DNA of 7,004 nucleotides, taken from positions 1 through 7,004 of the forward strand of contig JAEWKB010000142.1 of the NCBI GenBank assembly GCA_023386255.1, read 5' to 3'. The position numbers and the translations under genes were made by a program. This document shows positions 1 to 6,719 of the stretch, in pieces (position 1 is the stretch's first letter; the number at the start of each line of letters is the position of its first letter). This DNA comes from Bacteroidota bacterium. Its GTDB lineage: Bacteria > Bacteroidota > Bacteroidia > Flavobacteriales > Flavobacteriaceae. Under the pieces are notes generated by a model. The model did no database searches. It had not been told where the DNA came from and saw only the letters and a list, made by a program, of their open reading frames with translations.

Positions 1-177
1 TACCAGTGCATTCTTAATGACGTGCAGCTTGATGGCAAATATTACATATCGCCTGTTATAAACGAATATATCCTGAAGCAGAAGAAAGCTTTCCACTATC
101 CTATTGATAAGGCCAGTTACCACTCCTTCTACTCTCCGCAAATGATTAACGAATATCTTAAAGCAACAGCAAATTAA
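1..177 (+). CDS. Probable sugar-1-phosphate nucleotidyltransferase, C-terminal fragment (5' end outside window)
   Basis: Frame 1 is open from the left edge to a TAA at 175-177, giving 58 residues with no start in view; the gene begins upstream of the window. The tail aligns without gaps over 43 residues to the end of the complete nucleotidyltransferase at 499-1224. About 13 positions are identical, including the Y-x-x-P-V-x-N core (YYISPVIN here, FYTCPVYN there), a shared H, the P of the TPEDL-like segment, and the final YLK. This supports a paralogous NTP_transferase-fold enzyme that would activate a sugar phosphate (or similar phosphorylated compound) to an NDP derivative in the cytoplasm for polysaccharide synthesis. 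The catalytic N-terminal half is missing, so substrate and activity cannot be judged. One base separates its stop from the next start, so it is most likely in the same operon as the cupin. Confidence 0.7.
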   Translation, partial: YQCILNDVQLDGKYYISPVINEYILKQKKAFHYPIDKASYHSFYSPQMINEYLKATAN

Positions 178-178
178 G

Positions 179-499
179 ATGGAGAAGTACAACCTGGATG
201 ATATGTTTAAAGGCTGGTTCATAGGTAATTTTGAACCCACTCTTTATAAAACTAACGATTTTGAAGTTGGCGTAAAAAAATATAAGGCGGGAGATGAAGA
301 GGGCTACCACCATCATAAAGTCGCAACGGAATTTACGGTGATTCTTGACGGAACCGTAGAAATGAGCGGTAACACCTATACCAACGGCGATATCATTAAA
401 ATTCAGCCGGGAGTATCTACTAATTTTAAAGCATTAACTGATGTTACCACGGTGGTTGTAAAGGTACCGGGTGCATCAAATGACAAATACATAGACTGA
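179..499 (+). CDS. Small cupin-domain protein of a polysaccharide locus
   Basis: A 106-residue single-domain cupin. The first cupin motif is clear: H44-x-H46-x4-E51-x6-G58, within a HHH stretch followed by ATEFTVILDG. The second motif is degenerate: G70 and P77-G78 are present, but the usual metal-binding histidine is absent (T81/N82 in that region). A metal site could still form from H44, H46 and E51. There is no signal peptide or membrane segment, so it should be cytoplasmic. It is not obviously a FdtA-type keto-isomerase, which is longer and lacks this N-terminus. From general recollection, similar ~105-residue cupins recur in capsule and LPS loci, but I know of no assigned reaction. The stop TGA (497-499) shares one base with the ATG of the next gene, implying translational coupling with the nucleotidyltransferase. 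The ATG at 179 follows the previous stop by one base and is the only sensible start. Confidence 0.85.
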   Translation: MEKYNLDDMFKGWFIGNFEPTLYKTNDFEVGVKKYKAGDEEGYHHHKVATEFTVILDGTVEMSGNTYTNGDIIKIQPGVSTNFKALTDVTTVVVKVPGASNDKYID

Positions 500-1224
500 T
501 GATTAACATAGTTATACCAATGGCCGGAATGGGCAGCCGCTTTGCACAGGCAGGCTACGAAAAGCCTAAACCTTTTATAGATGTAAACGGAAAGCCTATG
601 ATTGCAAGGGTTATTGATAACCTGTACTATCCGGGTGCGAAATATATTTTGATTGGCCGCAGTGAGCATCTTGAAAAAGAAAGTGAACTGGTAAATGAGA
701 TTAAGGCTAACTACAATGCTGAGTTTATTGAAATTGACAAACTTACTGAGGGTACAGCCTGCACCGTATTGTTTGCAAGAAAATATATTGATAATGATAA
801 CCCGTTGCTTATAGCCAATAGTGACCAGCTTGTTGATATTTCGGTACAGGAATATATTGATGATTGCCTTGGCAAAGGCATGGATGGCAGCATTCTTACA
901 TTTAAAGATGCCGAACTTAATCCTAAATGGTCTTTTGCCAAAACTGATGAGAACGGGCTTGTAACCGAAGTACAGGAGAAAAAAGCAATCTCTGAATTTG
1001 CTACAGTGGGGATTTACTTCTTCTCGAAAGGGAAAGATTTTGTAGATCATGCCATTGACATGATTATTAACAACGACCGCGTAAATAACGAGTTTTACAC
1101 CTGCCCCGTTTACAACTACAGCATTAAAGACGGCAGGAAAATCATTATATACAACATCCTGCAGGAACAAATGCATGGCCTGGGTACGCCTGAAGACCTT
1201 GAAGCTTATTTAAAACAGCAGTAA
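499..1224 (+). CDS. NTP_transferase-family sugar-phosphate nucleotidyltransferase
   Basis: A complete 241-residue single-domain nucleotidyltransferase of the GT-A-like NTP_transferase fold, the size usual for LicC/RmlA-like short enzymes. The N-terminal signature is MAGMGSRF at 8-15 (G10, G12, R14 for nucleotide phosphates), followed by K22 and K24-P25 in the EKPKP segment. LTEGTACTV at 82-90 is the nucleobase-recognition loop, and NSDQ at 107-110 supplies the metal-binding D109. The C-terminus carries the P-V-x-N and TPEDL elements typical of the family. Expected reaction: NTP plus sugar-1-phosphate (or another phosphorylated small molecule) to NDP-product plus pyrophosphate in the cytoplasm. 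The specific nucleotide and sugar cannot be told from sequence. Such proteins are sometimes labelled glycosyltransferase family 2 because of the shared fold, but the GxGxR and KPKP motifs favour nucleotidyl transfer. It overlaps the cupin by one base and is followed after one base by the WavE gene. It is a paralogue of the truncated gene at 1-177. Confidence 0.9.
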   Translation: MINIVIPMAGMGSRFAQAGYEKPKPFIDVNGKPMIARVIDNLYYPGAKYILIGRSEHLEKESELVNEIKANYNAEFIEIDKLTEGTACTVLFARKYIDNDNPLLIANSDQLVDISVQEYIDDCLGKGMDGSILTFKDAELNPKWSFAKTDENGLVTEVQEKKAISEFATVGIYFFSKGKDFVDHAIDMIINNDRVNNEFYTCPVYNYSIKDGRKIIIYNILQEQMHGLGTPEDLEAYLKQQ

Positions 1225-1225
1225 T

Positions 1226-2194
1226 GTGAAAATCTCAACCGGCGATTTTTCAGTAATTATACAAGGGCCAATTATTGGTAAGCCCGGCGATCCTGAAGAT
1301 AAGCAACTCACCGCGAGGTGTATCAGGAGCATTCGTGATTATCTTCCCGGAGCTGAAATAATTATCTCAACATGGGAAGGTGAGGAAACCGCGCACCTTG
1401 ACCTGGATAAGGTTACCTATAGTAAAGATCCCGGTGCCGTTAGCTATAACGATTTTGAGCTAAAGAACGTTTACAACAATAACAACAGGCAGATAACCAC
1501 CACACTTGCCGGCCTTAAACTGGCAGAGCGTAAATTCGCTATTAAGATAAGAGGCGACTTTTATTTGGAAAGTGCAGGCTTTATCAGTTTTATAGATAAA
1601 TATAAAGAGCGATACAAGTACGAGTATTTCAGCAGCAGGGTTATAGTACCTACCTATTTTTTCCGTGATCCTGAAAAGGTTCCGGTGCTGTACCACATAA
1701 GCGACCTGTTTATGTGCGGGTATACTTCAGACCTTATTAGACTTTGGGACATTCCGCTGCAGCCTGAACCGGAAACCACAAGGGCTTTTGATTATAAAAA
1801 ACAGTTTGCCAACGACCCATACAGGAAAAACCAGTACAAAATGCGCTATGCCAGCGAACAGTATATTTGGTATACCTTCAGTAAAAAAAATGGCTTGGAC
1901 CTGTCGCTAAAATATTATTGTGAAATGCCCGCTGACCGCATAAAAAAAGCCATAGCATCAACTATTGATAATTTTGTGATAGCAAGTCCGCAGCAATTGG
2001 GGCTTGTATTCCCCGAAAGGCTCCTGCACGGCGACAAGCAGCTTTACACTTTCCAAAAATGGGAAGAACTATATAATGAGCTGTGCATTAACAATTCGCA
2101 CGCTCGGTTAACAAAAGCCGTATTAAGAGCAAAGCTTGTTTCAGCCAACTTTGTTTTTAAAAACCTGATGAAATCATTAAAGGGTAAAAAATAA
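1226..2194 (+). CDS. WavE-family lipopolysaccharide/capsule synthesis protein
   Basis: A 322-residue protein with the marks of the WavE family (named after the Vibrio cholerae LPS core gene). It has an N-terminal FSVIIQGPI at 8-16, [19 protein letters not shown] at 32-50 and [17 protein letters not shown] at 84-100. It also has KIRGD at 107-111, which occupies the place of the conserved R-x-D motif. It probably acts as a cytoplasmic or membrane-associated glycosyltransferase-like enzyme on a polysaccharide, but the reaction of this family is not well defined. No transmembrane helix or signal peptide is visible; the C-terminus is basic (KSLKGKK). The start is GTG at 1226: an in-frame stop at 1211-1213 and the lack of any in-frame ATG before the QGP motif leave it as the only reasonable choice. 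It lies one base after the nucleotidyltransferase stop, the last gene of the tight four-gene run. Confidence 0.87.
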   Translation: MKISTGDFSVIIQGPIIGKPGDPEDKQLTARCIRSIRDYLPGAEIIISTWEGEETAHLDLDKVTYSKDPGAVSYNDFELKNVYNNNNRQITTTLAGLKLAERKFAIKIRGDFYLESAGFISFIDKYKERYKYEYFSSRVIVPTYFFRDPEKVPVLYHISDLFMCGYTSDLIRLWDIPLQPEPETTRAFDYKKQFANDPYRKNQYKMRYASEQYIWYTFSKKNGLDLSLKYYCEMPADRIKKAIASTIDNFVIASPQQLGLVFPERLLHGDKQLYTFQKWEELYNELCINNSHARLTKAVLRAKLVSANFVFKNLMKSLKGKK

Positions 2195-2205
2195 CTCACT
2201 GTTTA

Positions 2206-2231
2206 TTTTTAAGCACTATTCCTTACTTTTA
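2206..2231 (+). promoter_or_regulatory. Candidate Bacteroidota-type promoter ahead of the aminotransferase
   Basis: The 41-bp gap after the WavE gene contains TACTTTTA at 2224-2231, one mismatch from the Bacteroidota -7 consensus TAnnTTTG. A T-rich stretch (2206-2210) lies at roughly the right distance for a weak -33 element. The implied transcription start would fall at or very near the ATG at 2236, so the transcript would have almost no leader. The elements are short and AT-rich, so chance occurrence is quite possible; read-through from the upstream genes is the alternative. Confidence 0.3.
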
Positions 2232-2235
2232 CGTA

Positions 2236-3339
2236 ATGATAAAATTCCTTGACCTGCACAAAATCAACATGCTGCATCAGGACGAAATTGAGCAGCGCCT
2301 CCTTAAAACCTTCAGGAGCGGGTGGTATTTACTTGGCGATGAGGTAAAGCAGTTTGAGCAAAACCTTGCAGATTACATCGGCTCTAAACATGCCATAGGC
2401 GTTGCCAACGGGCTTGATGCGCTGCGACTTATCTTTAAAGCTTACATAGAGCTTGGGGTGATGCAGCCCGGCGATGAAGTTATTGTCCCTGCCAATACTT
2501 ATATAGCCTCTGTACTTGCAATTACTGATAATGGCCTGAAACCTGTTTTTACAGAGCCGGACATAACTACTTACAATATTGATATTGCCGCTATCGAAAA
2601 GAACATTACTTCGCGCACAAAAGCAATAATGATTGTGCATTTATATGGGCAGGCAGTATTTAGTGAAGAACTAAGGAAGCTGGGAAAAAAGCATAACCTA
2701 CAGATAATTGAAGATAATGCCCAGGCCATTGGCGCTGAATGGAACGGAATAAAAACAGGTAATTTAGGCGATGCTGCAGGCTTTAGCTTTTATCCGTCTA
2801 AAAATCTGGGCGCGTTGGGCGATGCAGGCGCTGTTACAACTAAGGATGATGATTTGGCAGCAGCCATAAGGGCATTAGCCAATTATGGGTCTGAAATTAA
2901 ATACATCAATAAATACCAGGGGCTTAATTCACGGCTTGATGAAATGCAGGCTGCCGTGCTTGATGTTAAGCTGAAACATCTTAATGCAGAAAATGAACGC
3001 AGGCGCGAGATTGCCAGCTTCTATATTTATAACATCAAGCATCCCGACGTCATTCTCCCTGCAATGCCTGCCGATGAAAAAGCCCATGTATGGCATCTTT
3101 TTGTAATCAGGTCGGCAGAAAGGAACAGGCTACAGGATTATCTGGCTGAAGAGGGCATCCTGACACAAATACATTATCCCATTCCGCCCTATAAACAGGA
3201 AGCATACAGGGAGTATGATCATCTTTCATTCCCTGTAACAGAGCAGATACATAAAGAGGTGCTGAGCCTGCCGATAAGCCCGGTACTGACCGACGAAGAA
3301 GTACATAAAGTAGTTGACGCTTTAAATAAATTTAAATGA
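2236..3339 (+). CDS. DegT/DnrJ/EryC1/StrS sugar aminotransferase, FdtB/QdtB-like
   Basis: A 367-residue PLP-dependent fold-type I sugar aminotransferase of full family length. The Schiff-base lysine is K189 in [12 protein letters not shown] (184-195), and D160 in [11 protein letters not shown] pairs with the PLP pyridine nitrogen. SRLDEMQAA and IHYPIPP are further family blocks. The N-terminal [29 protein letters not shown] and [10 protein letters not shown] segments resemble FdtB/QdtB. Those enzymes transfer an amino group from glutamate to C3 of a dTDP-3-keto-6-deoxyhexose, giving dTDP-Fuc3N or dTDP-Qui3N precursors. Specificity is inferred from resemblance only. The usual partners (dTDP-glucose synthesis genes, the FdtA/QdtA isomerase and an N-acyltransferase) are not in this window and would have to lie upstream or elsewhere. 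Its stop codon overlaps the start of the tsaC gene by 4 bp (ATGA), implying co-transcription with housekeeping genes. Confidence 0.92.
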   Translation: MIKFLDLHKINMLHQDEIEQRLLKTFRSGWYLLGDEVKQFEQNLADYIGSKHAIGVANGLDALRLIFKAYIELGVMQPGDEVIVPANTYIASVLAITDNGLKPVFTEPDITTYNIDIAAIEKNITSRTKAIMIVHLYGQAVFSEELRKLGKKHNLQIIEDNAQAIGAEWNGIKTGNLGDAAGFSFYPSKNLGALGDAGAVTTKDDDLAAAIRALANYGSEIKYINKYQGLNSRLDEMQAAVLDVKLKHLNAENERRREIASFYIYNIKHPDVILPAMPADEKAHVWHLFVIRSAERNRLQDYLAEEGILTQIHYPIPPYKQEAYREYDHLSFPVTEQIHKEVLSLPISPVLTDEEVHKVVDALNKFK

Positions 3340-3911
3340 GCACACCAGACATAAACCAGGAAGTACACAATGCGTATGAAGCTATAAAAAATGGGGGCAT
3401 AATCCTCTATCCTACCGATACGGTTTGGGGCATAGGCTGCGATGCAACAAATGCTGAGGCGGTAAAGAAAATTTACGAGCTTAAACAGCGTGAGGAAAGC
3501 AAGAGCATGATAGTGCTGATGAACAGCGAGCGTATGATTTATAACGTGTTTAAAGAAATACCCGAAGTAGCCTGGCAGATACTGGACCTTACCGATAAAC
3601 CTACAACCCTTGTGCTTGATAATCCGCGTAATGTGGCACCTAACCTCATTGCACCTGATAAAACTTTGGGTGTAAGGCTGGTAAAAGAGCCTTTCTGCTA
3701 TAAGCTTATGGAGCGCATGAAGAAACCATTGGTATCAACCTCTGCTAATATAAGCGGCATGCCAACCCCAAGTTCTTTTAAAGAAATAGACCATCATATT
3801 TTGGATGGCGTAGACTATATTGTAAATTTGCATCACGATAAAATTGCCGCAAAACCGTCTTCTATCATTAAAATAGGAAACAATTTGCAGGTAAAAGTGA
3901 TACGACCTTAA
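3336..3911 (+). CDS. tsaC: L-threonylcarbamoyladenylate synthase (TsaC/Sua5/YrdC family)
   Basis: A 191-residue single-domain YrdC-like protein. It condenses L-threonine, bicarbonate and ATP to threonylcarbamoyl-AMP, the first step of t6A formation at position 37 of ANN-decoding tRNAs. Visible motifs are [13 protein letters not shown] at 25-37, the K-x-R motif K50-Q-R52 followed by S55-K56-S57 (substrate and ATP binding), and STSANISG at 134-141. There is no C-terminal Sua5 domain, so it is the short TsaC-type form. It is cytoplasmic. The ATG at 3336 overlaps the aminotransferase stop in an ATGA, and its own stop shares one base with the cca start, so three genes are probably translated in a coupled series. 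The downstream tRNA nucleotidyltransferase also acts on tRNA, which fits a tRNA-maturation unit. Confidence 0.93.
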   Translation: MSTPDINQEVHNAYEAIKNGGIILYPTDTVWGIGCDATNAEAVKKIYELKQREESKSMIVLMNSERMIYNVFKEIPEVAWQILDLTDKPTTLVLDNPRNVAPNLIAPDKTLGVRLVKEPFCYKLMERMKKPLVSTSANISGMPTPSSFKEIDHHILDGVDYIVNLHHDKIAAKPSSIIKIGNNLQVKVIRP

Positions 3912-5335
3912 TGAAAGATAAAACTTCATACAAAGAAGCTTTAAATAACAACATTTTCAGCATAACCTCCAGGGCCGCCGCACAGCTTAATGTAAAAAGC
4001 TATGTAATTGGCGGTTTCGTACGTGATTTTCTACTTCAGCGCGACTTTAAAAAAGACATTGATATTGTTGCCGTAGGCAGCGGCATAGAGCTTGCCGAAA
4101 AGGTATCGGCACTGCTGCCGCATAAACCAAAAGTACAGGTTTTTAAAAACTACGGCACTGCCATGCTGCGCTATGATGACATTGATATTGAGTTTGTTGG
4201 AGCACGAAAAGAATCCTATTCGGAAAACAGCCGTAACCCACAGGTAGAGACCGGTACATTGGAGGATGACCAGAACCGCCGTGACTTTACTATAAACGCA
4301 CTGGCGCTGTCTCTGGATGAGGCCGACTTCGGTACATTGGTAGATCCGTTTAACGGTGTTGAAGACCTTAAGAACAAGATCATCCGCACGCCGCTAAACC
4401 CTGATATTACGTATAGCGATGATCCGCTAAGGATGATGCGTGCCATACGCTTTGCTACGCAGCTTGATTTTACCATAGAAGAAGAATCGCTTAAAGCTAT
4501 TGAGCGCAATAATGAGCGTATAAAGATTATTTCGGGCGAGCGCATAGTTGATGAGCTGAACAAGATATTAATGGCCCCTGTGCCTTCTGTAGGCTTTAAG
4601 CTGCTGCACCAAACAGGGCTGCTACACATTATATTACCTGAACTCACCGCACTTCAGGGTGTTGAAGAAGTGGAAGGGCAAACACACAAAGATAATTTTT
4701 ACCATACGCTTGAGGTAGTTGATAACATTGCCCAAAATACTGATGATGTATGGCTGCGCTGGGCGGCCCTGCTGCACGATATCGGCAAAGCGCCTACTAA
4801 AAAATTCCATAAAAAGATTGGGTGGACCTTTCATGGGCATGAATTTGTGGGTGGTAAAATGGTAAAAAAGCTTTTTGAAAGGCTGCACATGCCGCTGAAC
4901 CAGAAGATGAAGTTCGTTTCAAAGATGGTAATGCTAAGCTCCCGCCCTATTGTGCTGGCACAGGATATAGTTACCGACTCGGCAGTACGGCGTTTGCTGT
5001 TTGATGCAGGTGAGGATGTAGAAAGCCTGATGACGCTTTGCGAAGCCGACATTACTACTAAGAATCCGCAGAAGTTTAAAAAATACCATAATAATTTTAA
5101 GATTGTCCGCCAAAAGATTGTAGAAGTTGAGGAGCGCGACCATGTACGGAACTTTCAGCCGCCAATTACAGGTGAGGAAATTATGGAAATTTTCAACCTG
5201 CCTCCTTCGCGTGAAATTGGTATGCTTAAAGAAGCTATTAAAGAAGCCATTCTTGAGGGTGAAATACCCAATGAGTACCATGCAGCGCATGAATTTATGA
5301 TGGCTAAGGCAAAAAAAATGGGGCTTACAAAATAA
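3911..5335 (+). CDS. cca: CCA-adding tRNA nucleotidyltransferase with HD domain
   Basis: A 474-residue class II nucleotidyltransferase of the poly(A) polymerase/CCA-adding family, which adds or repairs the 3'-CCA end of tRNAs. The head domain carries GGFVRDFLL at 34-42 and the catalytic D49-I-D51. The nucleotide-selection motif appears as [10 protein letters not shown] starting at R123, and [13 protein letters not shown] begins at D170 (neck helix). A C-terminal HD phosphohydrolase-type domain follows, with H289-D290 in [10 protein letters not shown] and a downstream HGHE at 308-311; this would allow phosphatase or 2',3'-cyclic phosphodiesterase activity on tRNA ends or other nucleotides. The length suits an HD-bearing Bacteroidota enzyme. 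A split between CC- and A-adding activities cannot be excluded by eye, but a single full-length enzyme is the simplest reading. The ATG at 3911 overlaps the tsaC stop by one base. Near the 3' end there is an eight-A run followed by ATGGGG, but the frame is intact. Confidence 0.95.
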   Translation: MKDKTSYKEALNNNIFSITSRAAAQLNVKSYVIGGFVRDFLLQRDFKKDIDIVAVGSGIELAEKVSALLPHKPKVQVFKNYGTAMLRYDDIDIEFVGARKESYSENSRNPQVETGTLEDDQNRRDFTINALALSLDEADFGTLVDPFNGVEDLKNKIIRTPLNPDITYSDDPLRMMRAIRFATQLDFTIEEESLKAIERNNERIKIISGERIVDELNKILMAPVPSVGFKLLHQTGLLHIILPELTALQGVEEVEGQTHKDNFYHTLEVVDNIAQNTDDVWLRWAALLHDIGKAPTKKFHKKIGWTFHGHEFVGGKMVKKLFERLHMPLNQKMKFVSKMVMLSSRPIVLAQDIVTDSAVRRLLFDAGEDVESLMTLCEADITTKNPQKFKKYHNNFKIVRQKIVEVEERDHVRNFQPPITGEEIMEIFNLPPSREIGMLKEAIKEAILEGEIPNEYHAAHEFMMAKAKKMGLTK

Positions 5336-5345
5336 TTCTATAAAT

Positions 5346-6365
5346 ATGAAACGTAATAAATCTGTAATTTACTGGCTGCTTTCAGGATGCATTCTTGTGT
5401 TTATCATGGTAGTTGTTGGCGGTATTACACGCCTTACCAACTCCGGCCTTTCTATGACGGACTGGCACCTGGTTACCGACACCTTCCCGCCTATGAGCGA
5501 TGAAGCCTGGCATAAAGCTTTTGAGGAATACAAAAAGTTCCCAGAGTACCAGAAAATCAATATACATAACGATTTCACGGTTGAAGATTATAAGTTTATC
5601 TACTTTTGGGAATGGTTCCACAGGCTTATAGGCCGTGTTATCGGCATCGTTTTTTTTATTCCGTTCCTATACTTCCTCATTAAAAAGAAGCTGGATAAAA
5701 AAACCATCAGGCAGTGCGTCATATTATTGGTAATGGGTGCTTTACAGGGATTTTTTGGCTGGTTCATGGTAAAGAGCGGACTTGTTGATAATCCTGATGT
5801 AAGCCATTTCAGGCTGTCGCTGCACCTCACATTTGCTTTTATAACCTTTGCTTATACGCTTTGGGTGGCGCTGGACCTTATTTATCCTGAGCGCCAGGAA
5901 GTGAATAAAAAACTTAGGAAACTGGCACGTTTTGCAATGATATTGCTTTTGATACAAATTATTTACGGAGGTTTTGTGGCAGGCCTTAATGCCGGCCTGA
6001 TACACAACCACTGGCCGCTCATGAGCGATGGGCAACTGGTGCACGACAGTGTTTTTATAGAAAAACCTACACTTTTACTTGCACTTACCGAAGGGCAAAG
6101 TGGCGTACAGTTTGTACACCGCACCATGGCTTATATAGTAGTAGCAATAATGTTGTATTTGTTTTTTGCTGCCAAAAAACATTCACCTTCAGCACAACAG
6201 CAAAAGGGGCTTAACGCAGTGGTTATACTGGTATTTGTCCAGTTTATCTTAGGCGTGTTTACCTTACTGTTGCGTGTACCTTTATGGCTTGGATTAGCCC
6301 ATCAGGTTGTAGCCTTTTTCCTGCTCACGGCAATGACATACACCCTGCACCGCTTTAGCAAATAA
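5346..6365 (+). CDS. ctaA: Heme A synthase, COX15/CtaA family
   Basis: A 339-residue polytopic inner-membrane protein, with about eight hydrophobic helices (first at roughly 8-27, last at roughly 314-332). It oxidises the C8 methyl group of heme O to a formyl group, giving heme A for aa3-type cytochrome oxidase. Diagnostic blocks are GGITRLTNSGLSMTDW at 25-40 and EWFHRLIGR at 89-97. The four putative heme-ligand histidines are H92, H160 (FRLSLH), H258 (QFVHRT) and H319 (LAHQ). E89 matches the conserved glutamate next to the first ligand. The first long periplasmic loop (about 41-88) contains no cysteine, unlike the paired cysteines of Bacillus CtaA, so it is the proteobacterial/mitochondrial COX15-like type. 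The gene starts 10 bp after cca, so probably shares its transcript. No terminator hairpin is evident directly after its stop. Confidence 0.94.
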   Translation: MKRNKSVIYWLLSGCILVFIMVVVGGITRLTNSGLSMTDWHLVTDTFPPMSDEAWHKAFEEYKKFPEYQKINIHNDFTVEDYKFIYFWEWFHRLIGRVIGIVFFIPFLYFLIKKKLDKKTIRQCVILLVMGALQGFFGWFMVKSGLVDNPDVSHFRLSLHLTFAFITFAYTLWVALDLIYPERQEVNKKLRKLARFAMILLLIQIIYGGFVAGLNAGLIHNHWPLMSDGQLVHDSVFIEKPTLLLALTEGQSGVQFVHRTMAYIVVAIMLYLFFAAKKHSPSAQQQKGLNAVVILVFVQFILGVFTLLLRVPLWLGLAHQVVAFFLLTAMTYTLHRFSK

Positions 6366-6389
6366 TATTATGATTTAATTAATACAGTG

Positions 6390-6424
6390 TTGGCGCAATT
6401 TTTTGATTTAGGATAGTAACTTTA
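6390..6424 (+). promoter_or_regulatory. Candidate promoter of the csbD-like gene
   Basis: The 90-bp region between heme A synthase and the csbD-like gene contains TAACTTTA at 6417-6424, one mismatch from the TAnnTTTG -7 box. TTGG lies at 6390-6393, at the long end of the usual -33 to -7 spacing. Transcription would start about 20-30 bases before the ATG at 6456, leaving an A-rich leader typical of the phylum. A shorter-spaced TTTTG (6401-6405) is too close to serve as the -33 element for this -7 box. Given the stress association of CsbD proteins, an own promoter here is plausible. Confidence 0.4.
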
Positions 6425-6427
6425 CTA
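6414..6427. repeat. 14-bp inverted repeat overlapping the candidate -7 box
   Basis: TAGTAA and TTACTA are perfect inverted 6-bp half-sites separated by CT. The palindrome covers the candidate -7 element of the csbD-like gene, where a bound repressor could block transcription. In AT-rich intergenic DNA a 6+6 palindrome can arise by chance, and part of the match is forced by the -7 sequence itself, so a regulatory role is only a possibility. Confidence 0.35.
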
Positions 6428-6455
6428 AACTAAAGAACCACAAAAAGAAATTGTT

Positions 6456-6638
6456 ATGCCAAATTCAACTGAGATCCAGGGAGGCTGGGACGAATTTAAA
6501 GGAAAAATGAAACAGCGTTATGCTGAACTTACTGATGACGATCTAACATATGAAGAAGGTAAAGAAGATGAAATGTGGGGCCGACTTGAACAGAAATTAG
6601 GTAAAGCGAAAAAAGAGATCTTATCATTATTTCAATAG
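6456..6638 (+). CDS. CsbD-family stress-related small protein
   Basis: A 60-residue hydrophilic, charged protein that matches the CsbD-like pattern over its whole length: an early IQGGWDEFKGKMKQRYAEL segment (7-25), then TDDD (26-29), EGKEDEMWGRLEQKLGKAKKEI (34-55, with the E-G-K and G-R-L-x-x-K-L-G elements). These proteins are small, mostly helical and often induced by general stress (sigma-B in Bacillus subtilis; the E. coli homologue is YjbJ), but their molecular function is unknown. There is no signal peptide, so it is cytoplasmic. The A-rich leader before ATG 6456 lacks a Shine-Dalgarno site. It appears monocistronic: its own candidate promoter lies upstream and a strong terminator follows. 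Confidence 0.88.
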   Translation: MPNSTEIQGGWDEFKGKMKQRYAELTDDDLTYEEGKEDEMWGRLEQKLGKAKKEILSLFQ

Positions 6639-6671
6639 CCTTTTCCTTCAGGTAATTTTAACCACATTCTG

Positions 6672-6719
6672 AAACTGTTCTATAAGTATCAATTGCTTAT
6701 CGAACAGTTTTTTTTTTTT
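6672..6719 (+). terminator. Intrinsic terminator after the csbD-like gene
   Basis: A perfect 9-bp stem AAACTGTTC (6672-6680) with GAACAGTTT (6702-6710) is extended, past one T/C mismatch, by ATAAG (6682-6686) with CTTAT (6696-6700). The loop is 9 nt. A run of 12 T at 6708-6719 follows, partly shared with the stem. This is a strong rho-independent terminator for plus-strand transcription. In the minus direction the hairpin is the same but is followed by only a few T, so it would be a weaker terminator for the convergent LytTR gene. Confidence 0.88.

Noticed and set aside
403..1176. Long (257-codon) minus-strand open frame antisense to the nucleotidyltransferase
   Set aside because: It lies opposite a gene with clear family motifs, its translation is a low-quality V/N/F-rich sequence with no recognisable domain, and it fits a mirror effect of the plus-strand codon usage.
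4216..4647. Minus-strand 143-codon open frame within cca
   Set aside because: Serine-rich shadow translation with no motif, fully inside a well-supported CCA nucleotidyltransferase gene.
4934..5290. Minus-strand 118-codon open frame within cca
   Set aside because: No domain, no plausible leader, and overlapped entirely by conserved coding sequence on the plus strand.
5310..5317. Eight-A run near the 3' end of cca as a frameshift or slippage site
   Set aside because: The normal frame continues intact to the stop and similar A-runs occur in several genes of this AT-rich window; nothing downstream in another frame looks like an extension.
6375..6382. TTAATTAA palindrome after heme A synthase as an operator or terminator
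   Set aside because: Only eight bases, AT-only, with no stable stem or T-run, so chance is the better explanation.
6391..6407. Sigma-54-like promoter (TGGCGC then TTTGAT) upstream of the csbD-like gene
   Set aside because: The GG is present, but the -12 GC is replaced by GA and the spacing between them is 11 rather than 10 bases, so the match to TGGCAC-N5-TTGC is too weak.
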